Assembly: GCA_034670265.1 (NCBI GenBank)
Contig: JAXMNU010000003.1
Coordinates: 310,001-374,000, forward strand
From: Halomarinibacterium sp034670265
GTDB lineage: Bacteria > Bacteroidota > Bacteroidia > Flavobacteriales > Flavobacteriaceae
Length of the DNA: 64,000 nucleotides
Direction: 5' to 3'
Part shown: positions 17,597 through 25,583 of the stretch, in pieces
Numbering within the stretch: position 1 is the first letter of the stretch
How the letters are laid out: each line of letters opens with the position of its first letter
Made by a program: the position numbers and the translations under genes
Notes under the pieces: generated by a model
What the model was told of the DNA's origin: nothing
Databases searched by the model: none
Seen by the model: only the letters and a program-made list of their open reading frames with translations

Positions 17597-18733
17597 ATGA
17601 ACTTCTTAGCGCATAAGAGGAAAAATATTTTTTTAGACCAAACCCAACCAAGTTCTTCAAAAACAGAACCTTTTAATAGCTTTTACTATAAAGAGTTGGC
17701 TAAACTTACAGCTTCTGGTGGTTGGAGGATCAACTTCAAAGAGAAGAGAAGTTATTTAGATCCCGAAGCAAGAAGAATTTTAAAAATCCCTAAAGATTTT
17801 ACCCCGTCATTAAGAACTGCAATGGACTTTTATGCGTCAGAGCATCAAGATTTGGCCGCCAAAACTTTTTACGAGTGTGGCGAAGGGAAATCTTTCTCCA
17901 TTGTCATTAAAATGATGACTTTTGATAAACAACCCTTTTGGGCAAAGGCCATTGGCGCGCCTATTTTTTCCGAAACAAATGAAATTATAGGGATACAAGG
18001 TGTTTTTCAGGATATAAACGAAGAGAAATTAAAAGAGTTAAACCTCGAAAAATCACTGCGAACAATTGAGTCTCAAAATTCAAGAATGTTCAATTTCGCT
18101 TATATTATTTCACATAATTTACGCTCACACGCTAGTAACCTTACTCTAACGATGGAGCTTTTAAAAGACGCTTCTCCAGAAGATGAAAAAGATTTAAAAA
18201 ATAATCTTTTTAGAATTTCAGAAAGCTTGAATACTACAGTGGAACATTTAAATGAAATAGTATCAGCGCAAAACAAATCTCTAAAAGAAAAGGAAACCGT
18301 TCATTTTTCCGAAATTCTTAAATCCGTTTTAAATTCATTGTCTTTGCGTATTCGTGAGAGTGAAGCAGAGGTTTTTTCAGAATTTTCTGAAGTTCCTTCC
18401 ATAGAATATATTCCATTTTATATGGAAAGTATTTTAATGAACTTAATTTCGAATGCCATAAAATACCGACATTCAGAAAGAAAAGCTGTAGTGGATTTAT
18501 ATACCTATATGGAAGGTAATAGACCTTGCCTTATGGTTAAGGATAACGGATTAGGGATTGATCTTAAAAAACACGGGAATAAAATCTTTAATATGTACCA
18601 AACCTTCCACGATAGAGAAGATGCTGTGGGTATAGGATTATTTATAGTGAAAAACCAAGTAGAGATGCTTCAAGGAACTATTGAAGTAGAAAGTACCGTA
18701 GATATTGGAACTACTTTTATAATACGGTTTTAA
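17597..18733 (+). CDS. PAS-domain sensor histidine kinase, cytosolic
   Basis: A 378-residue kinase without membrane segments. PAS/PAC fold at about 50-150 (GWRINFKEKRSYLDPEA..., IGIQGVFQDINEEKLKE), a dimerisation helix pair with the phospho-acceptor His in YIISHNLRSH near 175, and an HATPase_c domain with N box (LMNLISNAIKYRH), G1 (VKDNGLGIDLKKHG), F (IFNMYQTFH) and G2 (VGIGLFIVKNQ). ATG at 17597 is preferred to a TTG three codons upstream. No response regulator is adjacent, so it is an orphan kinase; its signal and partner are unknown. It converges with lspA, overlapping by 4 bases at the stops. Confidence 0.92.
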   Translation: MNFLAHKRKNIFLDQTQPSSSKTEPFNSFYYKELAKLTASGGWRINFKEKRSYLDPEARRILKIPKDFTPSLRTAMDFYASEHQDLAAKTFYECGEGKSFSIVIKMMTFDKQPFWAKAIGAPIFSETNEIIGIQGVFQDINEEKLKELNLEKSLRTIESQNSRMFNFAYIISHNLRSHASNLTLTMELLKDASPEDEKDLKNNLFRISESLNTTVEHLNEIVSAQNKSLKEKETVHFSEILKSVLNSLSLRIRESEAEVFSEFSEVPSIEYIPFYMESILMNLISNAIKYRHSERKAVVDLYTYMEGNRPCLMVKDNGLGIDLKKHGNKIFNMYQTFHDREDAVGIGLFIVKNQVEMLQGTIEVESTVDIGTTFIIRF

Positions 18734-19314
18734 GAAGCAATTTCTGCTCTTTCTTCTTCCTTTTCTTCTTCTTTCTTTTTTGGAAACGCCCTTTTATTAA
18801 ATAAAATGAGTAAGGCTACACCAATACTTATGGATGAGTCTGCCACGTTAAATACTGGGTCAAAAAACGAAAACGAAAACATGTCCACTACTTTTCCGTG
18901 AAAAAGTGTTCCATAACCGCCTTCGGCAGGCATAAAAGAAGCCACTTGTCCTGCACTATCGTTAAAAATAATTCCATAAAAAACAGAGTCAATAATATTG
19001 CCAAAAGCACCTGCAAAAATGAGTGAAATGGAAATAATTAAAATTTTTGAAGCGTGTTTCCGTACCGAGTCCCACAACCAATAACCAATTCCAACAATGG
19101 CAACAAGACGAAAAAGGGTTAATATTAATTTACCGTATTGTCCTGGAATCTTTGCTCCCCAAGCCATTCCTTCGTTTTCGATAAAATAAATTTTAAACCA
19201 ACTAAAAACATCTACACCATCGTATAATGTAAAATTAGTTTTGATATATATTTTGGAAATTTGGTCTATTAATAAAACCAAAATAATAAGTAGAATCGCT
19301 TTTTTTAAGGACAT
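18730..19314 (-). CDS. lspA: Lipoprotein signal peptidase (signal peptidase II)
   Basis: Inner-membrane aspartyl protease that removes signal peptides from lipidated prolipoproteins; several lipoproteins in this window would be its substrates. 194 residues with four membrane segments. The two catalytic aspartates sit in FGNIIDSVFYG (near 107) and VFNVADSSISIG (near 157). The usual compact enzyme is extended by a charged tail (FPKKKEEEKEEERAEIAS). A TACTTTTG box on the minus strand (19342-19335) lies 21 bases before the ATG and may be its promoter. Confidence 0.95.
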   Translation of the reverse strand: MSLKKAILLIILVLLIDQISKIYIKTNFTLYDGVDVFSWFKIYFIENEGMAWGAKIPGQYGKLILTLFRLVAIVGIGYWLWDSVRKHASKILIISISLIFAGAFGNIIDSVFYGIIFNDSAGQVASFMPAEGGYGTLFHGKVVDMFSFSFFDPVFNVADSSISIGVALLILFNKRAFPKKKEEEKEEERAEIAS

Positions 19315-19347
19315 TGTGCTTTAAATTTCGGTAGCAAAAGTAAGTAT

Positions 19348-20025
19348 TTATTCTCGAGTTTTTAATAAGCTTATATTCCCATTAACACTTTCGGCTTTTA
19401 TAAGGTAAATCCCAGTATTTGTGAGATTATTTTTTACACTCCCTTTTTTAGAAAATCCACTTCCAGAAACCTGTTCTTTTGCAAATACCGTAATATCTCC
19501 TTGTTTTGTATTAAGCGTAGCATTCCCTGTAAAATCTCTCAAATCGCATTGACCATCTCTAAGATTAACATCTAACCTTAGAATCTTTCCCTGCATTTCT
19601 AAGGATGCTATTTTAGCATTGATATATACTTCCAAGGTTTCAGGAATAGTAAGTATCATTTCGATAGAAATGAGTTTATGAGCAGCAAGTTTATCATTTT
19701 TTGGGATGAAATAGGGTCTATAGGAAGGTTTCAACCTAAGTGTTTTTCCTTTTTCAGAAGCACCAATATTCATATTCTCATAGTTTTCTCCTTCAATTAG
19801 GGAAGTAAGTTTTATTTCTGAAGTTTGTTGAGTTTTAATTTTAATTTTGAAAACGTCATCACTTATAATTTCAAGTTTTTCAAAAGCATTTGCATCCCAA
19901 GATTTTTCAATCACTTTTTGAGAGTACCCAACAGCTATAAAGTTGAAGTTTAGCAATAGAAAAAAACCCCACGTTAAAACGATGGGGTTTTTAGTATTCA
20001 ATATAGTTAGGCCACTTTTATTCAA
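19348..20025 (-). CDS. Putative exported protein with adhesin-like beta-helix character
   Basis: A 225-residue protein I do not recognise with confidence. After a hydrophobic leader ending in VGYSQ (about residues 18-36) the sequence is beta-rich with short repeating strands (LEMQGKILRLDVNLRDGQCDLRDFTGNATLNTKQGDITVF), like DUF4097/DUF2807 putative adhesins. The start is doubtful: codons about 11-22 lie within a strong terminator stem that follows the dksA-like gene, so translation may begin downstream, for example at the TTG coding Leu25, or a readthrough message is needed. Lies between the dksA-like gene and lspA. Confidence 0.65.
   Translation of the reverse strand: MNKSGLTILNTKNPIVLTWGFFLLLNFNFIAVGYSQKVIEKSWDANAFEKLEIISDDVFKIKIKTQQTSEIKLTSLIEGENYENMNIGASEKGKTLRLKPSYRPYFIPKNDKLAAHKLISIEMILTIPETLEVYINAKIASLEMQGKILRLDVNLRDGQCDLRDFTGNATLNTKQGDITVFAKEQVSGSGFSKKGSVKNNLTNTGIYLIKAESVNGNISLLKTRE
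19962..19992 (-). terminator. Strong rho-independent terminator inside the 5' end of the next gene
   Basis: On the minus strand AAAAACCCCA pairs perfectly with TGGGGTTTTT across an inner CGTT/AACG extension, followed by a run of T. It lies 44 bases past the stop of the dksA-like gene, the usual terminator distance, but within the annotated start of the exported-protein gene. Confidence 0.8.
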
Positions 20026-20036
20026 AAGGGGACAGT

Positions 20037-20420
20037 TTATTTTTGCATATTCTTAGCTTCAATGCTTAAGGTAGCGTGTGGTACTAATTTTAATCGCTCT
20101 GGATTAATTAATTTACCCGTTACACGGCAAATTCCGTAAGTTTTATTTTCGATACGGATAAGGGCATTTTTTAAATCCCTAATAAATTTTTCTTGTCTAA
20201 TAGCTAGTTGTGATGAGGTTTCTTTGCTCATTACTTCGCTTCCTTCATCAAATGCTTTAAAGGTTGGAGAAGTATCATCTGTACCATTATTGCTATCATT
20301 TTTGTAAGCGCTTTCAATAAGTGCTAATTGCTCTTTTGCTTTTGCAATTTTTTCTGTAATAAGTGTTTTAAACTCTTCTAGTTCCTTATCGCTATAGCGT
20401 GTTTTTAAATCTTCAGCCAT
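20037..20420 (-). CDS. DksA/TraR-like protein lacking the zinc-finger cysteines
   Basis: A 127-residue protein of the DksA/TraR family, which binds the RNA polymerase secondary channel and modulates transcription. A coiled-coil arm (about 8-95) is followed by the globular end YGICRVTGKLINPERLKLVPHATLSIEAK, which aligns with DksA. The four zinc-binding cysteines of E. coli DksA are reduced to one (Cys98), so it should fold without zinc; this appears normal for flavobacterial members. Encoded 4 bases after ileS, so co-transcribed with it. Whether it responds to ppGpp cannot be told. Confidence 0.85.
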   Translation of the reverse strand: MAEDLKTRYSDKELEEFKTLITEKIAKAKEQLALIESAYKNDSNNGTDDTSPTFKAFDEGSEVMSKETSSQLAIRQEKFIRDLKNALIRIENKTYGICRVTGKLINPERLKLVPHATLSIEAKNMQK

Positions 20421-20424
20421 TGTT

Positions 20425-23400
20425 TTAGTGTTTTTTAATTCTTAACCTAGTTTCTATTCCATCGAAAGCAATTTCTGTTCCATCTCCCACTGCTTGCTGA
20501 AATTCTAAAACTTCGGTTAACGTTTCTTGTTTAATATACTCAATATTCTGTTCTATTGCGGTTTTTAATATAGCTTCTTCTTGCAAGGTAACATCTACTC
20601 TGTCTGTTACTTCAAAGCCAGAATCTTTTCTTAGGTTCTGGATTCTATTTACCAATTCTCTTGCAATACCTTCATTTTTAAGCTCTTGCGATATAGTTAC
20701 ATCGAGTGCAACAGTTACTCCATCTGCATTGGCTACCAACCAACCTTCTATATCTTGAGAGCTTATAAGAACGTCATCGAGGGTCAATGTACTATTTTTT
20801 CCGTTATGAAAAACTGATATTTCCCCATCTTTTTCTAATGTTGCAATTTCTTTTTGGTCAAATCCATTGATAACCTGTGCAATACCTTTCATTTCCTGAC
20901 CAAAACGAGGGCCTAATTTTTTAAAATCGGGCTTTATTTGCTTCACTAAAATACCCGAATCTTCATCAATTAGCTCAATCTCCTTTACGTTTACTTCGTG
21001 CTTAATTAAATCTGAAACGGCTAAAATTTCTTCTCTTTCCGAAGCATCCAACACAGGAATCATTATCTTTTGAAGCGGCTGACGTACTTTAATCTTCTCG
21101 CGTTGTCGTAACGATAATACCAACGAAGATATTGTCTGTGCCTTCTGCATTTTGTGTTCCAAGGCTTTGTCTATGTATGACGCATTTGCCTTTGGAAAGT
21201 TACTTAGGTGTACAGATTCTTTTCCACCTTGTGCTGTTCCAGCGGTTAAATCTTTATATAAACGATCCATAAAGAAAGGTGCCACAGGGGCTCCTAATTT
21301 TGCCACAGTAACTAAACAGGTGTAAAGCGTTTGATAGGCCGATATTTTATCTTCGGCGTAGCTACCTTTCCAATAACGTCTTCTGCTTAAACGTACAAAC
21401 CAGTTACTAAGGTTTTCCTGAACAAATTCAGAAATAGCTCTGGTGGCTTTAGTAGGCTCATAGTCTGCGTAGGCATCATCCACTTTCTGAATCAACGTAT
21501 TTAATTCTGAAAGAATCCAACGGTCTATTTCGGGACGTTTTTCCAACGGAATGTCTGCTTCAGAGTAATCAAAATTATCCAAATTAGCATACAAACTGAA
21601 GAAACTATAGGTGTTGTAAAGTGTGCCGAAGAACTTGTTTCGTACTTCGCCAATACCGTCGATATCAAATTTTAGGTTGTCCCAAGGGTTGGCATTGCTT
21701 ATCATATACCAACGTGTCGCATCTGGGCCATAAGTATCAAGCACATCAAAAGGGTCTGCTGCATTGCCTAAACGCTTAGACATTTTCTGCCCATTTTTAT
21801 CAAGTACTAATCCATTGGAAACTACATTTTTATAGGCAACGTCGTCAAAAATCATTGTAGCAATGGCATGTAGGGTGTAGAACCATCCACGGGTCTGATC
21901 TACACCTTCGGCGATGAAATCGGCTTTACGCCAAGTATCTTCCACCTTTTCTTTATTTTCGAAAGGGTAGTGCCATTGTGCGTAGGGCATGCTTCCACTA
22001 TCGAACCAAACGTCTATTAAATCGGCTTCGCGCTTCATGGGTTTGCCACTTTCGGAAACCAACACAATGCCATCCACAATGTTTTTATGAAGGTCTATGG
22101 TAGCATAATTTTCATCTGAAAGATCTCCCACAGTAAACGCTTCAAAGATATCTTTTGGCATTAGCCCTGCCTTCACGGCTTTTGTCATTTCAGCTTTTAA
22201 TTCTTCAACCGAACCGATACAGATTTCTTCTTTACCATCTTCGGTACGCCAAATAGGCAAGGGGATTCCCCAATAACGAGAGCGCGAAAGGTTCCAATCG
22301 TTGGCATTGGCTAACCAGTTTCCAAAACGCCCTTCACCGGTAGCTTTGGGTTTCCAGTTAATGGTTTCGTTGAGCTCGAACATTCTATCGCGGAAGGAGG
22401 TTACTTGGATGAACCAAGAATCCAACGGATAGTATAAAATAGGCTTATCGGTACGCCAGCAGTTTGGATAGCTGTGTACGTATTTCTCCACCTTAAAGGC
22501 TTTGTTTTCTTCTTTTAAACGAATGGCAATTTCCACATCCACACTGCGCTCGGGGGCTTCGCCATCGTTATAGTATTCATTCTTTACGTACTTGCCTGCC
22601 AATTCTCCCATTTCTGGACGGAAACGTCCTTGTAAATCGACTAAGGGCACTAGGTTGCCATTTTCGTCCTTTACCAACATGGGCGGTACTTCGGGTGTGG
22701 CCTCTTTGGCTACTTTGGCATCATCGGCTCCAAAGGTAGGCGCCGTGTGCACGATTCCTGTACCATCTTCGGTGGTAACGAAATCACCTGCAATGACTCT
22801 AAAAGCGTTTTCAGGGTTTTCGAAAGGAAGGGTGTAGGGTAAGAGTTGTTCGTAGCGAATGCCTACAAGGTCTTTACCTTTACATTCAGATAGCACCCAG
22901 TACGGTATTCTTTTAGCTTCCTGAGTGTAATTATCTAAATCCGATTCGCTTTCGGCAGCTTCGTACTTGCCTGTAAATTGTTTTGCTACTAAGTTCTTTG
23001 CCAATATCACTTGGATAGGCTCAAAGGTGTATTGGTTAAACGTCTTTACCACCACATAGTCAATCTTAGGCCCAACGGTTAATGCGGTGTTACTTGGGAG
23101 TGTCCAAGGGGTGGTCGTCCAAGCGAGGAAGAAGACATCCACCCCTAACCCCTCCTTCGAAGGAGGGGAAAGTTTGAATGCTTTTTCAATTTCTTGATGG
23201 GTATTTATGGCTTTAAACTGTGCTACCACCGTTGTGTCTGTAACATCTTGGTAGGTGCCTGGCTGATTGAGCTCGTGAGAGCTTAATCCCGTTCCCGCTT
23301 TGGGCGAATACGGCTGAATGGTATAACCTTTATAGAGTAAATTTTTGTTGTAAATCTGTTTTAACAACCACCACACGCTTTCCATATACTTGGGCTGGTA

Positions 23401-23856
23401 GGTGATGTAAGGGTCGTCCATATCTACCCAATAGCCATAGCTTTCGGTGACTTTGTTCCACACATCGGTGTAGCGCATCACGGCTTTACGGCAGGCAGCA
23501 TTGTATTCTTCTACCGAAATCTTAACGCCAATATCCTCTTTGGTGATGCCTAGTTCTTTTTCAACACCCAATTCAATGGGTAAACCGTGGGTGTCCCATC
23601 CTGCTTTTCGGTCTACTTTAAAGCCTTTTTGGGTTTTGTAGCGACAAAAAATATCTTTTATGGCACGTGCCATCACGTGGTGAATTCCGGGTAATCCGTT
23701 GGCGGATGGGGGACCTTCAAAAAAGACAAAAGGCTGCGCTCCTTCGCGAATGAAAATACTCTTTTCGAAAATGTTTTCTTTTTTCCAAAAATCGAGTACT
23801 TCCTCGCCCAGTTTGGGGAGGTTTAATCCTTTGTATTCCTTGAATTTATTCGCCAT
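20425..23856 (-). CDS. ileS: Isoleucyl-tRNA synthetase, eukaryote-like type (IleRS2)
   Basis: Class I synthetase charging tRNA-Ile. 1143 residues, longer than the roughly 940 of E. coli IleRS and typical of the eukaryote-like IleRS2 group, which lacks the C-terminal zinc ribbon. Features in order: Rossmann core with GPPSANGLPGIHH (His59, His60), editing domain with AWTTTPWTLPSNTAL (246-260), KMSKRLGN loop near 690, anticodon-binding domain, long C-terminal extension. Two oddities: the HIGH motif reads GIHH, its first and third positions exchanged, and residues 230-236 are encoded by a perfect 20-bp palindrome that looks like an inserted repeat. Confidence 0.97.
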   Translation of the reverse strand: MANKFKEYKGLNLPKLGEEVLDFWKKENIFEKSIFIREGAQPFVFFEGPPSANGLPGIHHVMARAIKDIFCRYKTQKGFKVDRKAGWDTHGLPIELGVEKELGITKEDIGVKISVEEYNAACRKAVMRYTDVWNKVTESYGYWVDMDDPYITYQPKYMESVWWLLKQIYNKNLLYKGYTIQPYSPKAGTGLSSHELNQPGTYQDVTDTTVVAQFKAINTHQEIEKAFKLSPPSKEGLGVDVFFLAWTTTPWTLPSNTALTVGPKIDYVVVKTFNQYTFEPIQVILAKNLVAKQFTGKYEAAESESDLDNYTQEAKRIPYWVLSECKGKDLVGIRYEQLLPYTLPFENPENAFRVIAGDFVTTEDGTGIVHTAPTFGADDAKVAKEATPEVPPMLVKDENGNLVPLVDLQGRFRPEMGELAGKYVKNEYYNDGEAPERSVDVEIAIRLKEENKAFKVEKYVHSYPNCWRTDKPILYYPLDSWFIQVTSFRDRMFELNETINWKPKATGEGRFGNWLANANDWNLSRSRYWGIPLPIWRTEDGKEEICIGSVEELKAEMTKAVKAGLMPKDIFEAFTVGDLSDENYATIDLHKNIVDGIVLVSESGKPMKREADLIDVWFDSGSMPYAQWHYPFENKEKVEDTWRKADFIAEGVDQTRGWFYTLHAIATMIFDDVAYKNVVSNGLVLDKNGQKMSKRLGNAADPFDVLDTYGPDATRWYMISNANPWDNLKFDIDGIGEVRNKFFGTLYNTYSFFSLYANLDNFDYSEADIPLEKRPEIDRWILSELNTLIQKVDDAYADYEPTKATRAISEFVQENLSNWFVRLSRRRYWKGSYAEDKISAYQTLYTCLVTVAKLGAPVAPFFMDRLYKDLTAGTAQGGKESVHLSNFPKANASYIDKALEHKMQKAQTISSLVLSLRQREKIKVRQPLQKIMIPVLDASEREEILAVSDLIKHEVNVKEIELIDEDSGILVKQIKPDFKKLGPRFGQEMKGIAQVINGFDQKEIATLEKDGEISVFHNGKNSTLTLDDVLISSQDIEGWLVANADGVTVALDVTISQELKNEGIARELVNRIQNLRKDSGFEVTDRVDVTLQEEAILKTAIEQNIEYIKQETLTEVLEFQQAVGDGTEIAFDGIETRLRIKKH
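23149..23168. repeat. Perfect 20-bp palindrome inside ileS (REP-like element)
   Basis: CCCCTCCTTC followed directly by its reverse complement GAAGGAGGGG, flanked on one side by a second CCCCTA tract. It is in frame in ileS and encodes S-P-P-S-K-E-G (230-236) just before the editing-domain signature. Its base composition is very unlike the surrounding gene. I recall near-identical motifs scattered in flavobacterial genomes, inside and between genes; no second copy was noticed in this window. Confidence 0.7.
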
Positions 23857-24030
23857 AAAGCATTCTCATTTAATAAGGTTGCGAAAATAGTAAATTTTGA
23901 AGAAATAGGCTACTAGAAATAAGGTGATCCTATTCATAAAAAGTGAAATACTAAGAAGGTACATCCCCAAACCGTATTCTCTTGTGGTTTTGATAAGGAT
24001 AAATTATGTATCTTTCCTAACTATTATATA

Positions 24031-24063
24031 CTATATATACGCTTTATACACGCTATATATACG
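24031..24063. repeat. Direct repeat pair upstream of the GC-rich orphan gene
   Basis: CTATATATACG occurs at 24031-24041 and again at 24053-24063, 22 bases apart (about two helical turns), in an AT-rich stretch 70-100 bases before the ATG at 24133. It could be a regulator site or part of a promoter; no TAnnTTTG box was found nearby. Confidence 0.5.
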
Positions 24064-24132
24064 GTATAAACCTGAAGTAGACCTAAAGGAACCCTGCTTG
24101 AAAGTGGAGGGCGCCTTTATATAATGAGTGTT

Positions 24133-24879
24133 ATGGCAAAACAGAAGAGCTTTATTACGTTTACGGGAACGCTAGGGGGGTTGAATTTTTATTACCGGAA
24201 TGGGGTGCCTGTGGTACGACAGGCTGGTGGGGGTTTTAATGGGAAAGCTATAAAAACCAAAGCGAGTATGCAGCGGGTGCGGGAGAATGCGAGTGAATTT
24301 GGCCATTGTAGCCGTGTGAAAAAGCAATACCGTTTGGCTTTGAAACCCTTGTTAGGGGTGGTGAAGGACACCAGCCAACACGGGCGGATGATGACGCTGT
24401 TTACCAAGCTAAAGGATCTTGATACTGGAAATAAGCGAGGACAACGCAGGGTTGCTGGAGGGGTTGGGACTGCTATGGGGAAGAAATTGTTGGGAGCATT
24501 TGATTTTAGCCCCGCTTGTGATGTAAAAGCTATTGTGGGGGGTGATTGGGATTTTGATTTTGGCACAGGGGTTTTTACGGTGACCGATTTTGCTATTAAG
24601 CGTGTGCCGTTTCCTGAGGGGGCGACGCATGTTGCGTTGCAGTTGGGACGGTTGTATTTTGATTTTGATACGATGGAGAATGACTTTGCTGTGAGTGTGC
24701 CATTGCTACTAGATGACGATTTTGTGGGGAGTGATTTTAGTTTGGCGGTGGATGCCCCTAGCCTAGAGGGTACTGCGGTTGTTGTGGTGCAGTTGCGATT
24801 TTACCAAGCTGTAGGTGGGGAATTGTATGCACTGGAAGGGGAAGGTAGTGTGGGATTAAGGGTTTTGGGGGTTGCGTAA
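24133..24879 (+). CDS. Conserved Bacteroidota protein of unknown function (MAKQK... family)
   Basis: A 248-residue protein with no signal peptide. It begins MAKQKSFITFTGTLGGLNFY, then RNGVPVVRQAGG, MQRVRENASEFGHCSRVKKQYR and a basic middle (TGNKRGQRRVAGGVG), with a beta-rich acidic C-terminal half (DFDFGTGVFTVTDF, FYQAVGGELYAL). I recognise the opening as a recurrent Bacteroidota family of unknown role; the tough beta-rich fold and basic patch recall phage or tailocin structural proteins, but that is a guess. The gene is strikingly G-rich on its coding strand (two sampled 60-base lines: 47% and 42% GC, against about 35% just downstream). An ATG at 24124 is an alternative start; the one chosen matches the family opening. 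Confidence 0.7.
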   Translation: MAKQKSFITFTGTLGGLNFYYRNGVPVVRQAGGGFNGKAIKTKASMQRVRENASEFGHCSRVKKQYRLALKPLLGVVKDTSQHGRMMTLFTKLKDLDTGNKRGQRRVAGGVGTAMGKKLLGAFDFSPACDVKAIVGGDWDFDFGTGVFTVTDFAIKRVPFPEGATHVALQLGRLYFDFDTMENDFAVSVPLLLDDDFVGSDFSLAVDAPSLEGTAVVVVQLRFYQAVGGELYALEGEGSVGLRVLGVA

Positions 24880-25123
24880 TGGGTTTGTTTCTTGTTCATT
24901 TTCTTTGCTTGTCCAATCCTTCTACAAGCTTGTGATAATAAAAATCCGTCGATATCATAATAATTTACCGTATTTAGACAATATAATAAAGTAAATAGGG
25001 AGTTGTGTTTTATATTACAAGTAATATTTTCTTTTTTTTTTCAGTACTAAATTCTTACGTTCTATAAACCAGAAGAGCTGAATTTTTCCACAACACGAAT
25101 TGAATATATCGATAAAAAGATTT

Positions 25124-25148
25124 AGATTTGTCAAAAAATGACAAGTCT
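25124..25148. promoter_or_regulatory. Operator-like inverted repeat at the HTH controller start
   Basis: Arms AGATTTGTCA and TGACAAGTCT around AAAAA: ten-base arms with one mismatch, the inner six (TTGTCA/TGACAA) perfect. The right half ends 2 bases before the ATG at 25150. Position and symmetry fit a self-regulatory binding site (C-box-like) for the adjacent HTH protein. Confidence 0.6.
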
Positions 25149-25149
25149 T

Positions 25150-25464
25150 ATGAAAACCACTTTTGGAGAATACATCCGACTTTTACGAAACGAAAACGAA
25201 TTGACTTTAACTCAACTTGCAGCTAAACTAAATTTAGACTCTGCGAATTTGAGTAAAATAGAGAATGGAATAAGAGATTTTGACGAAAAACGTTTACCAA
25301 AACTTGCAAAAATCTTCAAACTTAATCTTACCGAATTACGAAATGAATATGTGACTGACCAAATTGGTAAACATATTTACGAAACGAATTGTACAAAACA
25401 ACTTTTAAAAGTTGCTGAGCAAAAAGCAGAATATAGGAGAACATTAAAAGAAAAAGCAATATGA
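25150..25464 (+). CDS. Xre-family HTH regulator, restriction-modification controller type
   Basis: A 104-residue DNA-binding protein. The N-terminal HTH_3 domain (about 4-62) reads FGEYIRLLRNENELTLTQLA, NLDSANLSKIENGIRDF, KLAKIFKLNLTEL; the C-terminal 40 residues are polar and helical. Small single-domain HTH proteins placed directly before a methyltransferase are typical controller proteins of restriction-modification loci. The start is taken at the second in-frame ATG (MKTTFGEY); an ATG at 25138 would sit inside the inverted repeat. It overlaps the methyltransferase stub as ATGA. Confidence 0.85.
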   Translation: MKTTFGEYIRLLRNENELTLTQLAAKLNLDSANLSKIENGIRDFDEKRLPKLAKIFKLNLTELRNEYVTDQIGKHIYETNCTKQLLKVAEQKAEYRRTLKEKAI

Positions 25465-25577
25465 ATATAGTATCATTTTTTGCAGGAGCTGGAGGACTTG
25501 ATTTAGGCTTCCAGAAAGCAGGATTCAATGTCATTTGGGCAAACGAATATGATAAAGTTACTCCTGAAAAAAAATAG
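25461..25577 (+). pseudogene. Truncated DNA (cytosine-5) methyltransferase
   Basis: 38 codons from an ATG overlapping the HTH stop. The sequence VSFFAGAGGLDLGFQKAG plus FNVIWANEYDK is the first part of a C5 cytosine methyltransferase: motif I (FAGAGG, AdoMet binding) and motif II. It then runs into VTPEKK and a stop, about 300 residues too early; the catalytic PCQ motif, the ENV motif and target-recognition region are absent here and just downstream. It must be a deletion remnant that cannot methylate DNA. The junction probably lies near 25555-25575. Confidence 0.85.
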
Positions 25578-25583
25578 AAAATA

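Noticed and set aside
24192..24566. 124-codon open frame antisense to the GC-rich orphan gene
   Set aside because: The forward frame has the recognisable MAKQK family start; the antisense frame is low-complexity Pro/Ser-rich, as expected from a G-rich sense strand.
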